Source: AV40 sp038230255 (lineage in GTDB: Bacteria; Verrucomicrobiota; Verrucomicrobiia; Chthoniobacterales; UBA10450). Taken from it: a stretch of DNA of 64,000 bases. Location of the stretch: positions 124,001 to 188,000 of the forward strand of contig JBBRNP010000007.1 of assembly GCA_038230255.1 (NCBI GenBank), in the 5' to 3' direction. A program made the translations under genes and the position numbers. A model generated the notes under the pieces. The model had not been told where the DNA came from. It did not search any database and saw only the letters and a list, made by a program, of their open reading frames with translations. This document shows positions 51,341 to 60,562 of the stretch, one piece after another (within the stretch, counting starts at the first letter, position 1; each line of letters starts with the position of its first letter).

Positions 51341-53167
51341 ATGGAAAAGATCCGTAACATCGCCATTATCGCGCACGTCGACCACGGTAAGACAACCCTG
51401 GTCGACCAGCTTTTGCGCCAGTCCGGGACTTTTCGGGCGAATCAAAAAGTCGAGGAGCGGATGATGGATTCGATGGATCTGGAGCGCGAGAAAGGCATCA
51501 CGATTCGCGCTAAGAACGCCGCGTTCCAGTGGAACGGTTACCGCATCAACATTGTAGACACCCCCGGCCACGCTGACTTCGGCGGTGAAGTCGAACGAAT
51601 CATGAAGATGGTCGATGGCGTGTTGCTGGTGGTCGATGCCCACGATGGGCCGCAGGCGCAGACGCGTTTCGTTTTGCGCAAGGCGCTGCAAAATCGTCTC
51701 AAGGCCATCGTTGTGATTAACAAGATCGACAGAGAGAACGCGGAACCGCGCAAAGCGGTCGACCTGGTCTTCGATCTGTTCGTTGAACTGAAGGCGAACG
51801 ATGAGCAGCTCGACTTTCCGATCATCTACGCCAGCGCCAGGGATGGTTTTGCCGTCCGGGAATTGAAGGACAAGCACGAAGACATGACGCCGCTGTTCGA
51901 GACTATTGTTCAGCACGTGCCGCCGCCGAAAATTTCTTCCGAGCCCTTTTTCCAGATGCTCGTCTCGAATCTTGAATACAGCGATTATATCGGACGCATC
52001 GCTCTCGGACGCATCGTCAGCGGCCGTGTTGCGGTTGGCGATTCGATTGTCTGTCTTCACCGCGATGGAAATCGCGAACGCGCTACGGTCACCGCGCTCT
52101 TTACCCATTCCGGTCTCGAACAAGTCGAAACCAAGGAGGCCAGTGCCGGCGAAATCGTGGGTCTGGCCGGATTTGAAAACGCCTACATCGGCGAAACGCT
52201 GACCGATCGAGAAGACGTGGACCCGCTTCAATTTGTCGATATCGATCCGCCGACGATTCGGATGCGCATTCTGGTAAACGATTCGCCCTTTGCCGGACGC
52301 GACGGGAAATTTGTAACGGCGCGACATATTCGTGATCGGCTCGTGCGGGAAACCCGGGGTAACGTTTCGCTCCAGTTCAACGACACGGACACGGCGGGGG
52401 CCTTTGAAATCCATGCGCGCGGGGAGATGCAAATCGCCATCCTGGTCGAGCAAATGCGGCGCGAGGGCTACGAGGTAATGGTCTCGCGACCCGAGGTCAT
52501 TTTTCATCGGAATGAAGAGGGCGACTTGCTTGAGCCACTCGAAAATCTTTATATCGATCTTCCGAACGAAAATTTGGGCGACGTTTTGCAATCGCTCGCT
52601 GGGCGCAAAGGCGAGGTCGTGCACATGGATCATCACGCAAATCGCGTTTCAGTCGAAGCAATCATTCCCACGCGCGGCCTGATCGGTTTCGAAACCGACC
52701 TGGTCAACCTCACGCGAGGCGAAGGCTTGATGAGTCATTTGTTTGCTGAATACGCGCCATTCAAAGGCGAGATCGAAGGACGCAATCGTGGAGTGATGGT
52801 TTCGATGGAAAACGGAACAAGCACGGCTTACGCGCTGAACACCACTCAGGACCGCGGCCGGCTTTTCATTGGTCCACAGGAGGACGTTTACGCCGGGATG
52901 ATCGTCGGTGAAAATGCGCGTCCGGACGATTTGCCGGTTAATCCATGTCGCGCCAAGCGACTCACGAACATGAGATCGCAGGGCGACGGCAAAGGGGTGC
53001 AATTGGAAGCACCGTTGCGCATGAGTCTCGAACGCGCAATCGAGTACATCGACGTCGATGAGTACGTCGAGGCGACGCCGAAATCGCTGCGACTGCGCAA
53101 ACGCATTCTGGACGCGACGATTCGAAAACGAAGTGCCGCCGCGGTGGCGGCAGTACAATTAACATAA
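51341..53167 (+). CDS. typA: ribosome-associated translational GTPase TypA/BipA
   Basis: 608 residues from ATG 51341; an in-frame start at 51281 adds 20 unlikely residues. GTPase motifs IIAHVDHGKTTLVDQLL, MDLEREKGITIRAKN, DTPGHADFGGEVER and NKIDREN. EF-G-like domains follow, then the TypA-specific C-terminus (PTRGLIGFETDLVNLTRGEG). It acts on the ribosome in stress and cold adaptation and in 50S assembly. Confidence 0.97.
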   Translation: MEKIRNIAIIAHVDHGKTTLVDQLLRQSGTFRANQKVEERMMDSMDLEREKGITIRAKNAAFQWNGYRINIVDTPGHADFGGEVERIMKMVDGVLLVVDAHDGPQAQTRFVLRKALQNRLKAIVVINKIDRENAEPRKAVDLVFDLFVELKANDEQLDFPIIYASARDGFAVRELKDKHEDMTPLFETIVQHVPPPKISSEPFFQMLVSNLEYSDYIGRIALGRIVSGRVAVGDSIVCLHRDGNRERATVTALFTHSGLEQVETKEASAGEIVGLAGFENAYIGETLTDREDVDPLQFVDIDPPTIRMRILVNDSPFAGRDGKFVTARHIRDRLVRETRGNVSLQFNDTDTAGAFEIHARGEMQIAILVEQMRREGYEVMVSRPEVIFHRNEEGDLLEPLENLYIDLPNENLGDVLQSLAGRKGEVVHMDHHANRVSVEAIIPTRGLIGFETDLVNLTRGEGLMSHLFAEYAPFKGEIEGRNRGVMVSMENGTSTAYALNTTQDRGRLFIGPQEDVYAGMIVGENARPDDLPVNPCRAKRLTNMRSQGDGKGVQLEAPLRMSLERAIEYIDVDEYVEATPKSLRLRKRILDATIRKRSAAAVAAVQLT

Positions 53168-53180
53168 AGCTTTTCTCAGC

Positions 53181-53936
53181 ATGGCTGGACACAGCAAGTG
53201 GTCGAAAGTTAAGCGCTTCAAAGGCGCGATCGATGCCAAGCGCGGTCAGATCTTCAGCAAGCTCTCGAAAGAAATCACGATCGCCGCAAAAACGGGCGGC
53301 GGTGATCCAAATGGCAATCCGCGCTTGCGCAGCGCCATTCAAGCGGCACGGGACCAGAGCATGCCAAACGATAACATCGAGCGCGCGATCAAACGCGGCA
53401 CCGGTGAGGGCGTTGAAGCGGCCAATTTCGAAGAGATTATCTACGAAGGATATGGTCCCGGCGGCGTGGCCATCATCGTCGAGGCCGCAACCGACAACAA
53501 AAATCGGACAGCCGCCGAAGTGCGTAGCATTTTTTCGAAAAATAATGGCAACCTTGGGTCGGCCGGGAGTGTTTCATACATGTTTCATAGAAAGGGGCAG
53601 ATCACGGTTCCGCGCAGTTCCATTGACGAAGACCGCCTCCTGGAGCTGGTCCTGGAGGCCGGCGCTGAAGAGTTGACAACCGAGGAAGATCAGTATCTTA
53701 TCATTACTTCGCACGATCGGCTCTACGCTGTAGCTGAGACGCTCAAGAGAGCAAATGTAACGACCGATGGGCAAAAGTTTACCTTCATCCCTGATAGCAC
53801 GGTTCCGGTTGCCAATGAGGACGTGGCCCGGCAGGTGCTGCGTTTGTGTGACGCCCTCGAAGAAGATGATGACGTCCAAAACGTCTATTCGAATCTAGAT
53901 ATCCCCGACGAAATGCTGGCCAAGTTGCCAGCCTGA
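53181..53936 (+). CDS. YebC/PmpR-family protein
   Basis: 251 residues, full length. Begins MAGHSKWSKVKRFKGAIDAK, the family signature, then GGDPNGNPRLRSAIQAARDQ, and YEGYGPGGVAIIVEAATDNK. Described as transcriptional regulators and, more recently, as helpers of translation at difficult sequences such as proline runs. Which applies here is unknown. Thirteen bases after typA. Confidence 0.95.
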   Translation: MAGHSKWSKVKRFKGAIDAKRGQIFSKLSKEITIAAKTGGGDPNGNPRLRSAIQAARDQSMPNDNIERAIKRGTGEGVEAANFEEIIYEGYGPGGVAIIVEAATDNKNRTAAEVRSIFSKNNGNLGSAGSVSYMFHRKGQITVPRSSIDEDRLLELVLEAGAEELTTEEDQYLIITSHDRLYAVAETLKRANVTTDGQKFTFIPDSTVPVANEDVARQVLRLCDALEEDDDVQNVYSNLDIPDEMLAKLPA

Positions 53937-54007
53937 AAAAGTAATTTCCCTTTCGCTGAATCCTGGCAGTGCGCTTGCCCTGGCGAGCACTCGGCCTTTG
54001 CAATTTT

Positions 54008-55357
54008 ATGAACGAAGAAAACCAAAACCAGCCGCCGCTGGAAACCACGGGATCGGCTGCTCCGTCTGAGCAGCGTCGTCCGCGTGGGCGGCGCCGCTAC
54101 GGCCGCCGGCGTTACTCCAACCGCGGCGGAAACGACAATTTTAACGGGCCCTACAACGAATCCCGAAACGATTCTCCGGGCGCCGCAACTGACGACCCCG
54201 TTGCCACCGAGACCCTGGAAGGTGCGCCCGAATCAGGCGATCAAGGCGATCGCGAACCCGAATTCGGCGAAGGGATCATCGAGATTTCCGGAAAAGGTTT
54301 TGGTTTTCTGCGTGATCCCAAACGCAATTTCATTCAAACCCCGCAGGACATTTTCGTTACGCCGGAAATCGTACGCCGCTTCGCCCTGCGCGACGGCATG
54401 TGGATTTACGGTGAAACACGTCGCGGCAATCGCGGCCCGCAATTGATTAAGCTGCTCAATATCAACGGCGAGGATCCCGCGAAATATCAGGGTCTGCGGC
54501 CGTTCGAAGAACTGACCACGATCAATCCCAACAAACGGATCAAACTCGAAACCGTTCCGGATCGTTTCACCACGCGCATCATGGACTTGATGACGCCGCT
54601 CGGCATGGGCCAGCGCGGTTTGATCGTCGCGCCGCCACGGACGGGCAAAACGACCTTGCTTCATCACATCGCGGACGCCGTCGCCAAGAATCATACGGAG
54701 ATGAAGTTGATTATTCTCCTGGTCGACGAGCGCCCCGAAGAAGTCACCGACTTCAAGCGTTCGCACCCGAAAGCCGAAATCATCGCCAGCTCGAACGACA
54801 GCGACATCAAGAGTCACACTCGCATTGCTCAGCTCGCCATTGAGCGGGCCAAACGTCTGGTCGAAGCCGGTCAGAACGTTTTCATTCTGCTCGATTCGAT
54901 CACCCGAACCGCACGCGCGTTTAACAATGCGATGTCCGGTGGCGGTCGAACCATGAGCGGCGGTATCGATGCCCGCGCCATGGAAATTCCGCGAAAGATT
55001 TTCGCCGCTGCGCGCAACACCGAAGAGGCCGGCTCACTTACGATCGTTGCGACGGCGCTAATCGAAACCGGCAGCCGAATGGATGAGCTCATCTTCCAGG
55101 AGTTCAAGGGCACCGGTAACATGGAGATGGTGCTCGATCGCAAAATCAGCGATCAGCGCATTTATCCGGCAATCGACATCTTTCTTTCCGGCACTCGCCG
55201 CGAGGAGCTGCTGCTTCAAGCGTGGGAGCTCGAAAAAATCAATTTGATCCGTCGCGGGCTCGCCGGTCACAAACCGGAGGAAGCGATTCAGCGTTTGCTC
55301 ATGTTCGTGAAGAAATTCCCGACCAACACGCAGATGTTGAAAGAGATTCCTGGTTAA
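54008..55357 (+). CDS. rho: transcription termination factor Rho
   Basis: 449 residues from ATG 54008. The N-terminal 75 residues are Arg/Gly/Asn-rich (RRPRGRRRYGRRRYSNRGGN), a low-complexity insert seen in some lineages. RNA-binding domain (EISGKGFGFLRDPKRNFIQT). Walker A APPRTGKTTLLHHIA, Walker B LIILLVDERPEEV, Q-loop SITRTARAFNN. A hexameric RNA-dependent ATPase ending transcription at sites without hairpins. Confidence 0.97.
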   Translation: MNEENQNQPPLETTGSAAPSEQRRPRGRRRYGRRRYSNRGGNDNFNGPYNESRNDSPGAATDDPVATETLEGAPESGDQGDREPEFGEGIIEISGKGFGFLRDPKRNFIQTPQDIFVTPEIVRRFALRDGMWIYGETRRGNRGPQLIKLLNINGEDPAKYQGLRPFEELTTINPNKRIKLETVPDRFTTRIMDLMTPLGMGQRGLIVAPPRTGKTTLLHHIADAVAKNHTEMKLIILLVDERPEEVTDFKRSHPKAEIIASSNDSDIKSHTRIAQLAIERAKRLVEAGQNVFILLDSITRTARAFNNAMSGGGRTMSGGIDARAMEIPRKIFAAARNTEEAGSLTIVATALIETGSRMDELIFQEFKGTGNMEMVLDRKISDQRIYPAIDIFLSGTRREELLLQAWELEKINLIRRGLAGHKPEEAIQRLLMFVKKFPTNTQMLKEIPG

Positions 55358-55371
55358 ACCTGTAAGGCGGT

Positions 55372-55938
55372 ATGACCGCCGACGCCGCAGTGCCCCCTTC
55401 ACTAACTCACCAAGGCGCCACGCCGCCGCAGCTGGAAAATCTCGAGTGGGAAGTTCTTCCACCCGAAGATCGACATCGGCGTAAATCAGCCGAACCCATC
55501 TTTAAATGGGTCTCGCTGATCATGGATCGGTTAATCCAGATTCCCGGCATCAAGCGGCGTCTCGGTCTGAACCCAATTCTCGATCTCATTCCCGGATTCG
55601 GCGACATCGCCGCGGGCTTCGTTTCAGTCTCCGTTCTCGTTTATGGGATCCGGCGCGGTATTCCGAAGGTTCTTCTCGGACGGATGGCCCTTAACGTTTT
55701 GATCAATGAAGTTGTCGGAATTATTCCAGTCGTCGGTTCCGTTTTCGCTTTCTGGTTTACTGCCAACACTCGAAATTACGACCTGCTTCGCTCCCACCTC
55801 GATACGCCAAATCGGTCGACCAAGACCGACAAACTTTTCGTCGGAGCAGTTCTTGGCCTGGTCGTTCTTGTCATTCTCGCCGGAATTGTCGGAACGTTTC
55901 TGATCCTGCAGGCGATCGCCAAACTGATTTCCGCTTAG
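55372..55938 (+). CDS. DUF4112 membrane protein
   Basis: 188 residues. The DUF4112 core is GLNPILDLIPGFGDIAAGFV, then a second half-repeat NVLINEVVGIIPVVGSVFAF, followed by a last membrane helix (GAVLGLVVLVILAGIVGTFL). The cytoplasmic N-terminus is polar. Function unknown. Ends overlapping the convergent glnE stop by four bases. Confidence 0.9.
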   Translation: MTADAAVPPSLTHQGATPPQLENLEWEVLPPEDRHRRKSAEPIFKWVSLIMDRLIQIPGIKRRLGLNPILDLIPGFGDIAAGFVSVSVLVYGIRRGIPKVLLGRMALNVLINEVVGIIPVVGSVFAFWFTANTRNYDLLRSHLDTPNRSTKTDKLFVGAVLGLVVLVILAGIVGTFLILQAIAKLISA

Positions 55939-58670
55939 TTCAGCGTGGCTTTAATGTATCGATCGTAAAGCGCGTGAATCGTTTCCCGGGCGGCGCGGTA
56001 TTCCTTCGCGAATAGATCGACATCTTTGTAGCCAAGTCGCTTCGCCAATTTTTCCTGTTCTCCCGGCGCGGTCGGCAGTGTTGAAACATTCTTGTTTTCG
56101 AATCGACGCAGCGCCATCTCAGTCTTGCGCAGCAATTCGTAGCTTTGAGTTGCGTTGCTCGCATAACGATCTGAAACCACTTTATTTTCCCGTAAAGCTC
56201 TCAAAGCCCGTCGCCAATTCGGCTCCCAGAAACCCGAACGCATCTGCAAGGCTTGCACGAGAAACTCGGCTTCGATCATGCCGCCGCTGCCGGTCTTGAA
56301 ATCGACAAAATCGGAGCCGCTGCCGCGCTCGCGCCGGATTCGCTCGAGCATATTGTCGATCTTGGCAAAGAGATCGGATTGCTTGCCGACGTCACGCCAA
56401 ATCCGTTGCACGACGTCGAGATATGCCTCTTGCAGCGGCCCGCTGATCGGACGCGCCCGCGTTAGCGCTTGGATTTCCCAAAGTTGCGCACGCTCACGGT
56501 AATAAGATTCGTACGCGGCCAGCGGCGCAACCAATGGTCCCTTCTCCCCGTCAGGACGAAGTCGAGCATCGAGCGAAGCGATCATGCCTTCGGCGCTGGG
56601 CTGGGTCATGGCCGTCACCAGATTTTGCGCGCCGCGCGTTTCGTCGCCGACAAAGAGCAAATCAAGGTCGGCGCCGTAATTTAGCTCGCCGCCCCCAAAT
56701 TTTCCCAGCGCAACGATCGTTACATTTTCGCCGCCCAACAGGTTATTCGTAAAGGTAAGACATGCTTCAGCTAGCTCGGACAACTCCGCGAAAATGACCG
56801 ACGCATCCGCGACTCCGAGTGCGTCCCGCATGAAGATCCGGAGAAGTTGCCTTTGCCGATATGCGCGGATCGGATCTAGATTCATCGCGCTGCTTCCGAA
56901 AGATTCGAGTCGGGCAAAATGCTCGGTAATGGATCGCGGTCGATTAAAACTTTTGTCGCGAGTAATTTCATCGAGCAATTGTGGTCGGCGAATCAGCAGA
57001 TCGCCTGCGAACCGGCTTGCCCCCAGAGTTTTAATCACTAACTCGAGCAAGGTCGGATTGGTGGCCAGCAGTTCAAAAAGCAGCCCGCGCAGCCCGTAGG
57101 CTTCGACGAAGCGGACGAACTGATTCAAGACGGCGTCCGGGTCCGCCGTCATTGCCATCTGTTCCAGGAGAGCGGGTCGCAGTTTTCCAAAAATCTGTTT
57201 CGTGCGCGGCGCCACGTGCGAGGCGGACGTCGGTTTCAATAAATCGGCGAGCGATCGAGTCGCTGATTTTTGATCCTTGAACAATCTCAAGTCCGGAAGC
57301 GCGCCTTCGGTCGGGGCGGACACAATGATTCGCTCGAAAATCGATCGAACATTCTGCGTTGTCTTCTTGAGGGCTGCGCTGAATTCGTTTGTCGAATCAA
57401 ATCCGAGACTGCGCGCAAGTCTTTTGAGAGCGGCCGGGTCGCGCGGAACGGTGTGAGTTTGTTGTTCCGCTTCAATCTGCAACCGGTGCTCGACCTGACG
57501 GAGGAAGCGATAGGCCCGATCAAGATCGACGACTTCGGCAGGCGGGATGAGTTCGAGCCCCGCCAGGGCCCGCAATGCATTCAGCGTGCTTGTCTCCTGC
57601 AAAAAAGCGTTTCGTCCGCCATGAATGAACTGCAGCGTTTGCACGACGAATTCGATTTCACGAATTCCGCCGCGTCCAAGCTTCACATCTCGATCCAGTT
57701 TATCCATTCCGAGAGCGTCGCGTTCGATCCGTCGCTTGATGTTCGCGATTTCGTCCAGTAAATCCGGTGTCGGGCTGTGTGGATAAATAAACGGCTGGTG
57801 CTGCCGCAAGAATTCGTAGGCCAGCTCGCGACCGCCGGCGATTCTCCGCGCTTTGATTAACGCGATCCGTTCCCACGTTTCGCCAAAGCCGGCGTAATAA
57901 TTTTCCATGCTCTCGAGCGATCGGGCGAGCGGACCCGCCGAACCTTCAGGACGCAGGCGGAGATCGATCCGAAACAGCGCACCCTCCGGGTCGCGTATGG
58001 AAAATGTTTCCAGAATCTTTTCGGCCAGGCGATTGAACCATTGATGATACGAAAGCCGCGACGAGAGCTCGCCTTCTTCACTGTAAAGAAAGATAAGATC
58101 GACATCGGAACTGTGATTGAGTTCGCGACCGCCCAGTTTCCCGAGGGCGAGGATGGCAAATTCGGCCGCCGGCGATCCGGACGGTTCCCTCAATTTTGCA
58201 TTCCAATGGGCAAAGACTTCGCGCACACAAATTTCAGCGAGTTGCGATAATTCAGCGGTTGTTTCTTCGAGTGCCGCTGCATTCGCCAGCTCGCGCACTG
58301 CGATCCGGGTCATTTCCTTATTTTTCCAGCGGCGAAGAATCCGGAAATTGTTTACTACCACATCACCTCCGGCCATTCGGTAAAGTTCATTTGCCATCTC
58401 GATTTGATCGCGGGTTTGCCGGCAAATTTCCGGTTGTGAAAGCCAGAACAAGAGCTCCGGATTCTGAACAATTCGAGCGGCACAGATGCTCGAAACCGCG
58501 AAGAGGTGAAGAAGGGCGGCTTCGCCCAGTGGGAAATTTTGAATCGCGTCGGGCAGCGGAAGCGCCGTTTCCGGCCACGCTTCATTCAGTTGAATCAGCG
58601 TCGTTTCAACTTGCGCAGGATAAAGCGAGCCGGCGGATTTCTCTTTGATCCAGCTCGCGCTTTTCATCAC
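55935..58670 (-). CDS. glnE: bifunctional glutamine synthetase adenylyltransferase/deadenylase
   Basis: 911 residues with two nucleotidyltransferase domains. The N-terminal (adenylyl-removing) domain has LGKLGGRELNHSSDVDLIFL. The C-terminal (adenylylating) domain has LGKFGGGELNYGADLDLLFV and DARLRPDGEKGPLVAPL. Adds or removes AMP on glutamine synthetase in response to nitrogen status through PII. No glnA or glnB in the window. ATG 58668-58670 with a second ATG right after; either may start. Confidence 0.95.
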   Translation of the reverse strand: MMKSASWIKEKSAGSLYPAQVETTLIQLNEAWPETALPLPDAIQNFPLGEAALLHLFAVSSICAARIVQNPELLFWLSQPEICRQTRDQIEMANELYRMAGGDVVVNNFRILRRWKNKEMTRIAVRELANAAALEETTAELSQLAEICVREVFAHWNAKLREPSGSPAAEFAILALGKLGGRELNHSSDVDLIFLYSEEGELSSRLSYHQWFNRLAEKILETFSIRDPEGALFRIDLRLRPEGSAGPLARSLESMENYYAGFGETWERIALIKARRIAGGRELAYEFLRQHQPFIYPHSPTPDLLDEIANIKRRIERDALGMDKLDRDVKLGRGGIREIEFVVQTLQFIHGGRNAFLQETSTLNALRALAGLELIPPAEVVDLDRAYRFLRQVEHRLQIEAEQQTHTVPRDPAALKRLARSLGFDSTNEFSAALKKTTQNVRSIFERIIVSAPTEGALPDLRLFKDQKSATRSLADLLKPTSASHVAPRTKQIFGKLRPALLEQMAMTADPDAVLNQFVRFVEAYGLRGLLFELLATNPTLLELVIKTLGASRFAGDLLIRRPQLLDEITRDKSFNRPRSITEHFARLESFGSSAMNLDPIRAYRQRQLLRIFMRDALGVADASVIFAELSELAEACLTFTNNLLGGENVTIVALGKFGGGELNYGADLDLLFVGDETRGAQNLVTAMTQPSAEGMIASLDARLRPDGEKGPLVAPLAAYESYYRERAQLWEIQALTRARPISGPLQEAYLDVVQRIWRDVGKQSDLFAKIDNMLERIRRERGSGSDFVDFKTGSGGMIEAEFLVQALQMRSGFWEPNWRRALRALRENKVVSDRYASNATQSYELLRKTEMALRRFENKNVSTLPTAPGEQEKLAKRLGYKDVDLFAKEYRAARETIHALYDRYIKATLN

Positions 58671-58738
58671 GCGAAAGATGCCGCGAAACTGGACGAAATA
58701 CTATTGTCGATCTTTCGGCGAAACTGACGGGATTGAAA

Positions 58739-59605
58739 CTAGCCGACTTTTTCCCGTGCCTGGGAAAGAAGGCGACGTTCTGCCTTGGTTAAACTCTGGA
58801 GTCCTTTGCGCGAAATTTTCTCAAGCAACGGATCGATTTCGTTCTCGATAAATTCCGCCGGCGTCATCCGTTGCAGACGCAGGGCAGCTTCCCGGCGCCG
58901 CCGCAGGATTCGCTGCAACCACGATGGATGTCCGAACCCGAGCAAATTGACGTAAAGCCAGCCCGCGGCAAGACCGCCCGGAATCGCGCTGTGCATGACC
59001 GAGCCATTACGATCAATTAGCAGCATCACCAAACTCAGGAACAGGATTGCCCCAGCGACGTGCTTGGCCTTCAAGTGAATCGAGAAGCGGCAGGCACCCC
59101 ATCCGATCAAGTCCAGTTCCGGCAAAATTGTCGCGTAGGCGATGAGCACCGCGGCCACGCCGCCACTGGCCGCGTACAAAAGCGTCTCCGACGGCATTAG
59201 AAATAAATGCCCGAGTTCGCCGCCAATCGCGCCACTCAAAAACAGATACAAAAAATGGCGTTGACCTAGAATCGATTCAATGTCGCGGCCGAGAATGTAC
59301 AACGCCAGCATGTTTCCCAGGAAATGCCACGGACTCCCGTAGAGGAGCGGCGCGATAACGAATTGCCATGAGTAAGCATCGTGAACGCCGCGATTACTTA
59401 GCGCCAGGTAATCGCGCACGAAGCCGGGCGCAATTGCATCCAGAAAAAATTGGATAACAAAACTGGCAAGGTTCAGCCCGATCAGGGCGAACAGGACGAC
59501 GCGTCTGGTTTCTCTCCACGGCCGCGCAAACAATGATGGTTTTCCCCGCGACAGCCGCACGTTGAGAGGATACCGCAGTGCGATTTTTTTGTCAGCAGAA
59601 TTCAA
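58739..59605 (-). CDS. rhomboid-family intramembrane serine protease
   Basis: 288 residues, about six membrane helices. Features: YGSPWHFLGNMLALYILGRD (the HxxxN region), GGELGHLF, the catalytic Ser in LYAASGGVAAVLIAY (usually GxSG) and the His in MHSAIPGGLAAGWLYVN. A 70-residue charged C-terminal tail follows. It cleaves membrane proteins within the bilayer. Substrates unknown. An AAGATCGACA copy lies in the gap before glnE (58705-58714). Confidence 0.85.
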   Translation of the reverse strand: MNSADKKIALRYPLNVRLSRGKPSLFARPWRETRRVVLFALIGLNLASFVIQFFLDAIAPGFVRDYLALSNRGVHDAYSWQFVIAPLLYGSPWHFLGNMLALYILGRDIESILGQRHFLYLFLSGAIGGELGHLFLMPSETLLYAASGGVAAVLIAYATILPELDLIGWGACRFSIHLKAKHVAGAILFLSLVMLLIDRNGSVMHSAIPGGLAAGWLYVNLLGFGHPSWLQRILRRRREAALRLQRMTPAEFIENEIDPLLEKISRKGLQSLTKAERRLLSQAREKVG

Positions 59606-59641
59606 CGCCGCAAAGTCCGGCGCAGCCGCACGTTATCGATC

Positions 59642-60505
59642 TTATCCGGGCGCAAGGACGCGCAGCGAGCGCTCGAACAGGCTGAATTCGACCGGACAAT
59701 TGCCGACCAGTTCGCCGTCGAGTTCGACTGGAACGGCCTCTTCGCTTTCCACTCGCAATCGCCGGGTTTGGAAATATTCGATCTCGGGCACACGAATGTC
59801 GGAACTGAAGATGACATCCTGCAGATATTTGATGATCTCAAGATAGCCGAGGCGTTTGAAAACGATGACGTCGAGAAGACCGTCATCGATCACGGCGTGC
59901 TTAAAAAACGGGAACGGCCCGCCATACAAGCGACCGTTGCCGACAAGGACGAACGAGCCTTCGTCAATTGTCGCATCCTCCGATTGAATGAAGAGCCGGG
60001 GCGGTTTGCGGGCCGCAATTTGAACCGCGGAAATTAAATAACTAACCGGTCCGAAACTGCGTTTTAACTGGTTGCTTGTTTCTTTTACCACCTGAGCGTC
60101 GAGGCCAACGCCGGCGAGCTGAACGAAGAATTTCTGGTTCGCTTTCGGAAGGTCCACCGCGCGGGTGGTATCCGCCTGGATAATATCCCAGCAAAGTTCG
60201 AGATCGTGAGTTGGCAAACCGAGCTCGGTCGCGAACACATTCATCGTGCCGATGGGGAGGAGACCGAGCGTGGCGCTGGTTCCGGCCAGCCCGTTAACTA
60301 CCTCGTTGATCGTGCCATCGCCGCCCGCAGCCACGATTTTCTCGAAGCCTTCTTCTATTCCGCGCCGGGCCATGAGTTCGGCTTCGCCGGTCCGAGTGGT
60401 GGCACAGACCACGCAATCGTGCGCCAGGGATTCCACTTGGGCCCGTTTTCGCTGGGCACGGTCGCTGTGCGCAGCCGGATTTAGAATAATCAGGGTGCTC
60501 GTCAT
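59642..60505 (-). CDS. diacylglycerol/lipid kinase (YegS/DagK type)
   Basis: 287 residues. DAGK catalytic motifs: LIILNPAAHSDRAQRKRAQV, the GGDG loop in IVAAGGDGTINEVVNGLAG, LLPIGTMNVFATELGLP, then a C-terminal beta domain (FVLVGNGRLYGGPFPFFKHA). Phosphorylates a lipid alcohol such as diacylglycerol. The exact lipid is unknown. Runs toward the rhomboid gene, 36 bases apart. Confidence 0.9.
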   Translation of the reverse strand: MTSTLIILNPAAHSDRAQRKRAQVESLAHDCVVCATTRTGEAELMARRGIEEGFEKIVAAGGDGTINEVVNGLAGTSATLGLLPIGTMNVFATELGLPTHDLELCWDIIQADTTRAVDLPKANQKFFVQLAGVGLDAQVVKETSNQLKRSFGPVSYLISAVQIAARKPPRLFIQSEDATIDEGSFVLVGNGRLYGGPFPFFKHAVIDDGLLDVIVFKRLGYLEIIKYLQDVIFSSDIRVPEIEYFQTRRLRVESEEAVPVELDGELVGNCPVEFSLFERSLRVLAPG

Positions 60506-60562
60506 CTCAGCTTGGTACCGGTTTCATCTTTTCTTCAAACATGCCCTGCGTAACGTCTCCGC

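Noticed and set aside
50609..52636. 675-residue open frame on the minus strand
   Set aside because: Lies antisense to typA and the Ser-rich gene, with no recognisable domain. Explained by codon bias of the real genes.
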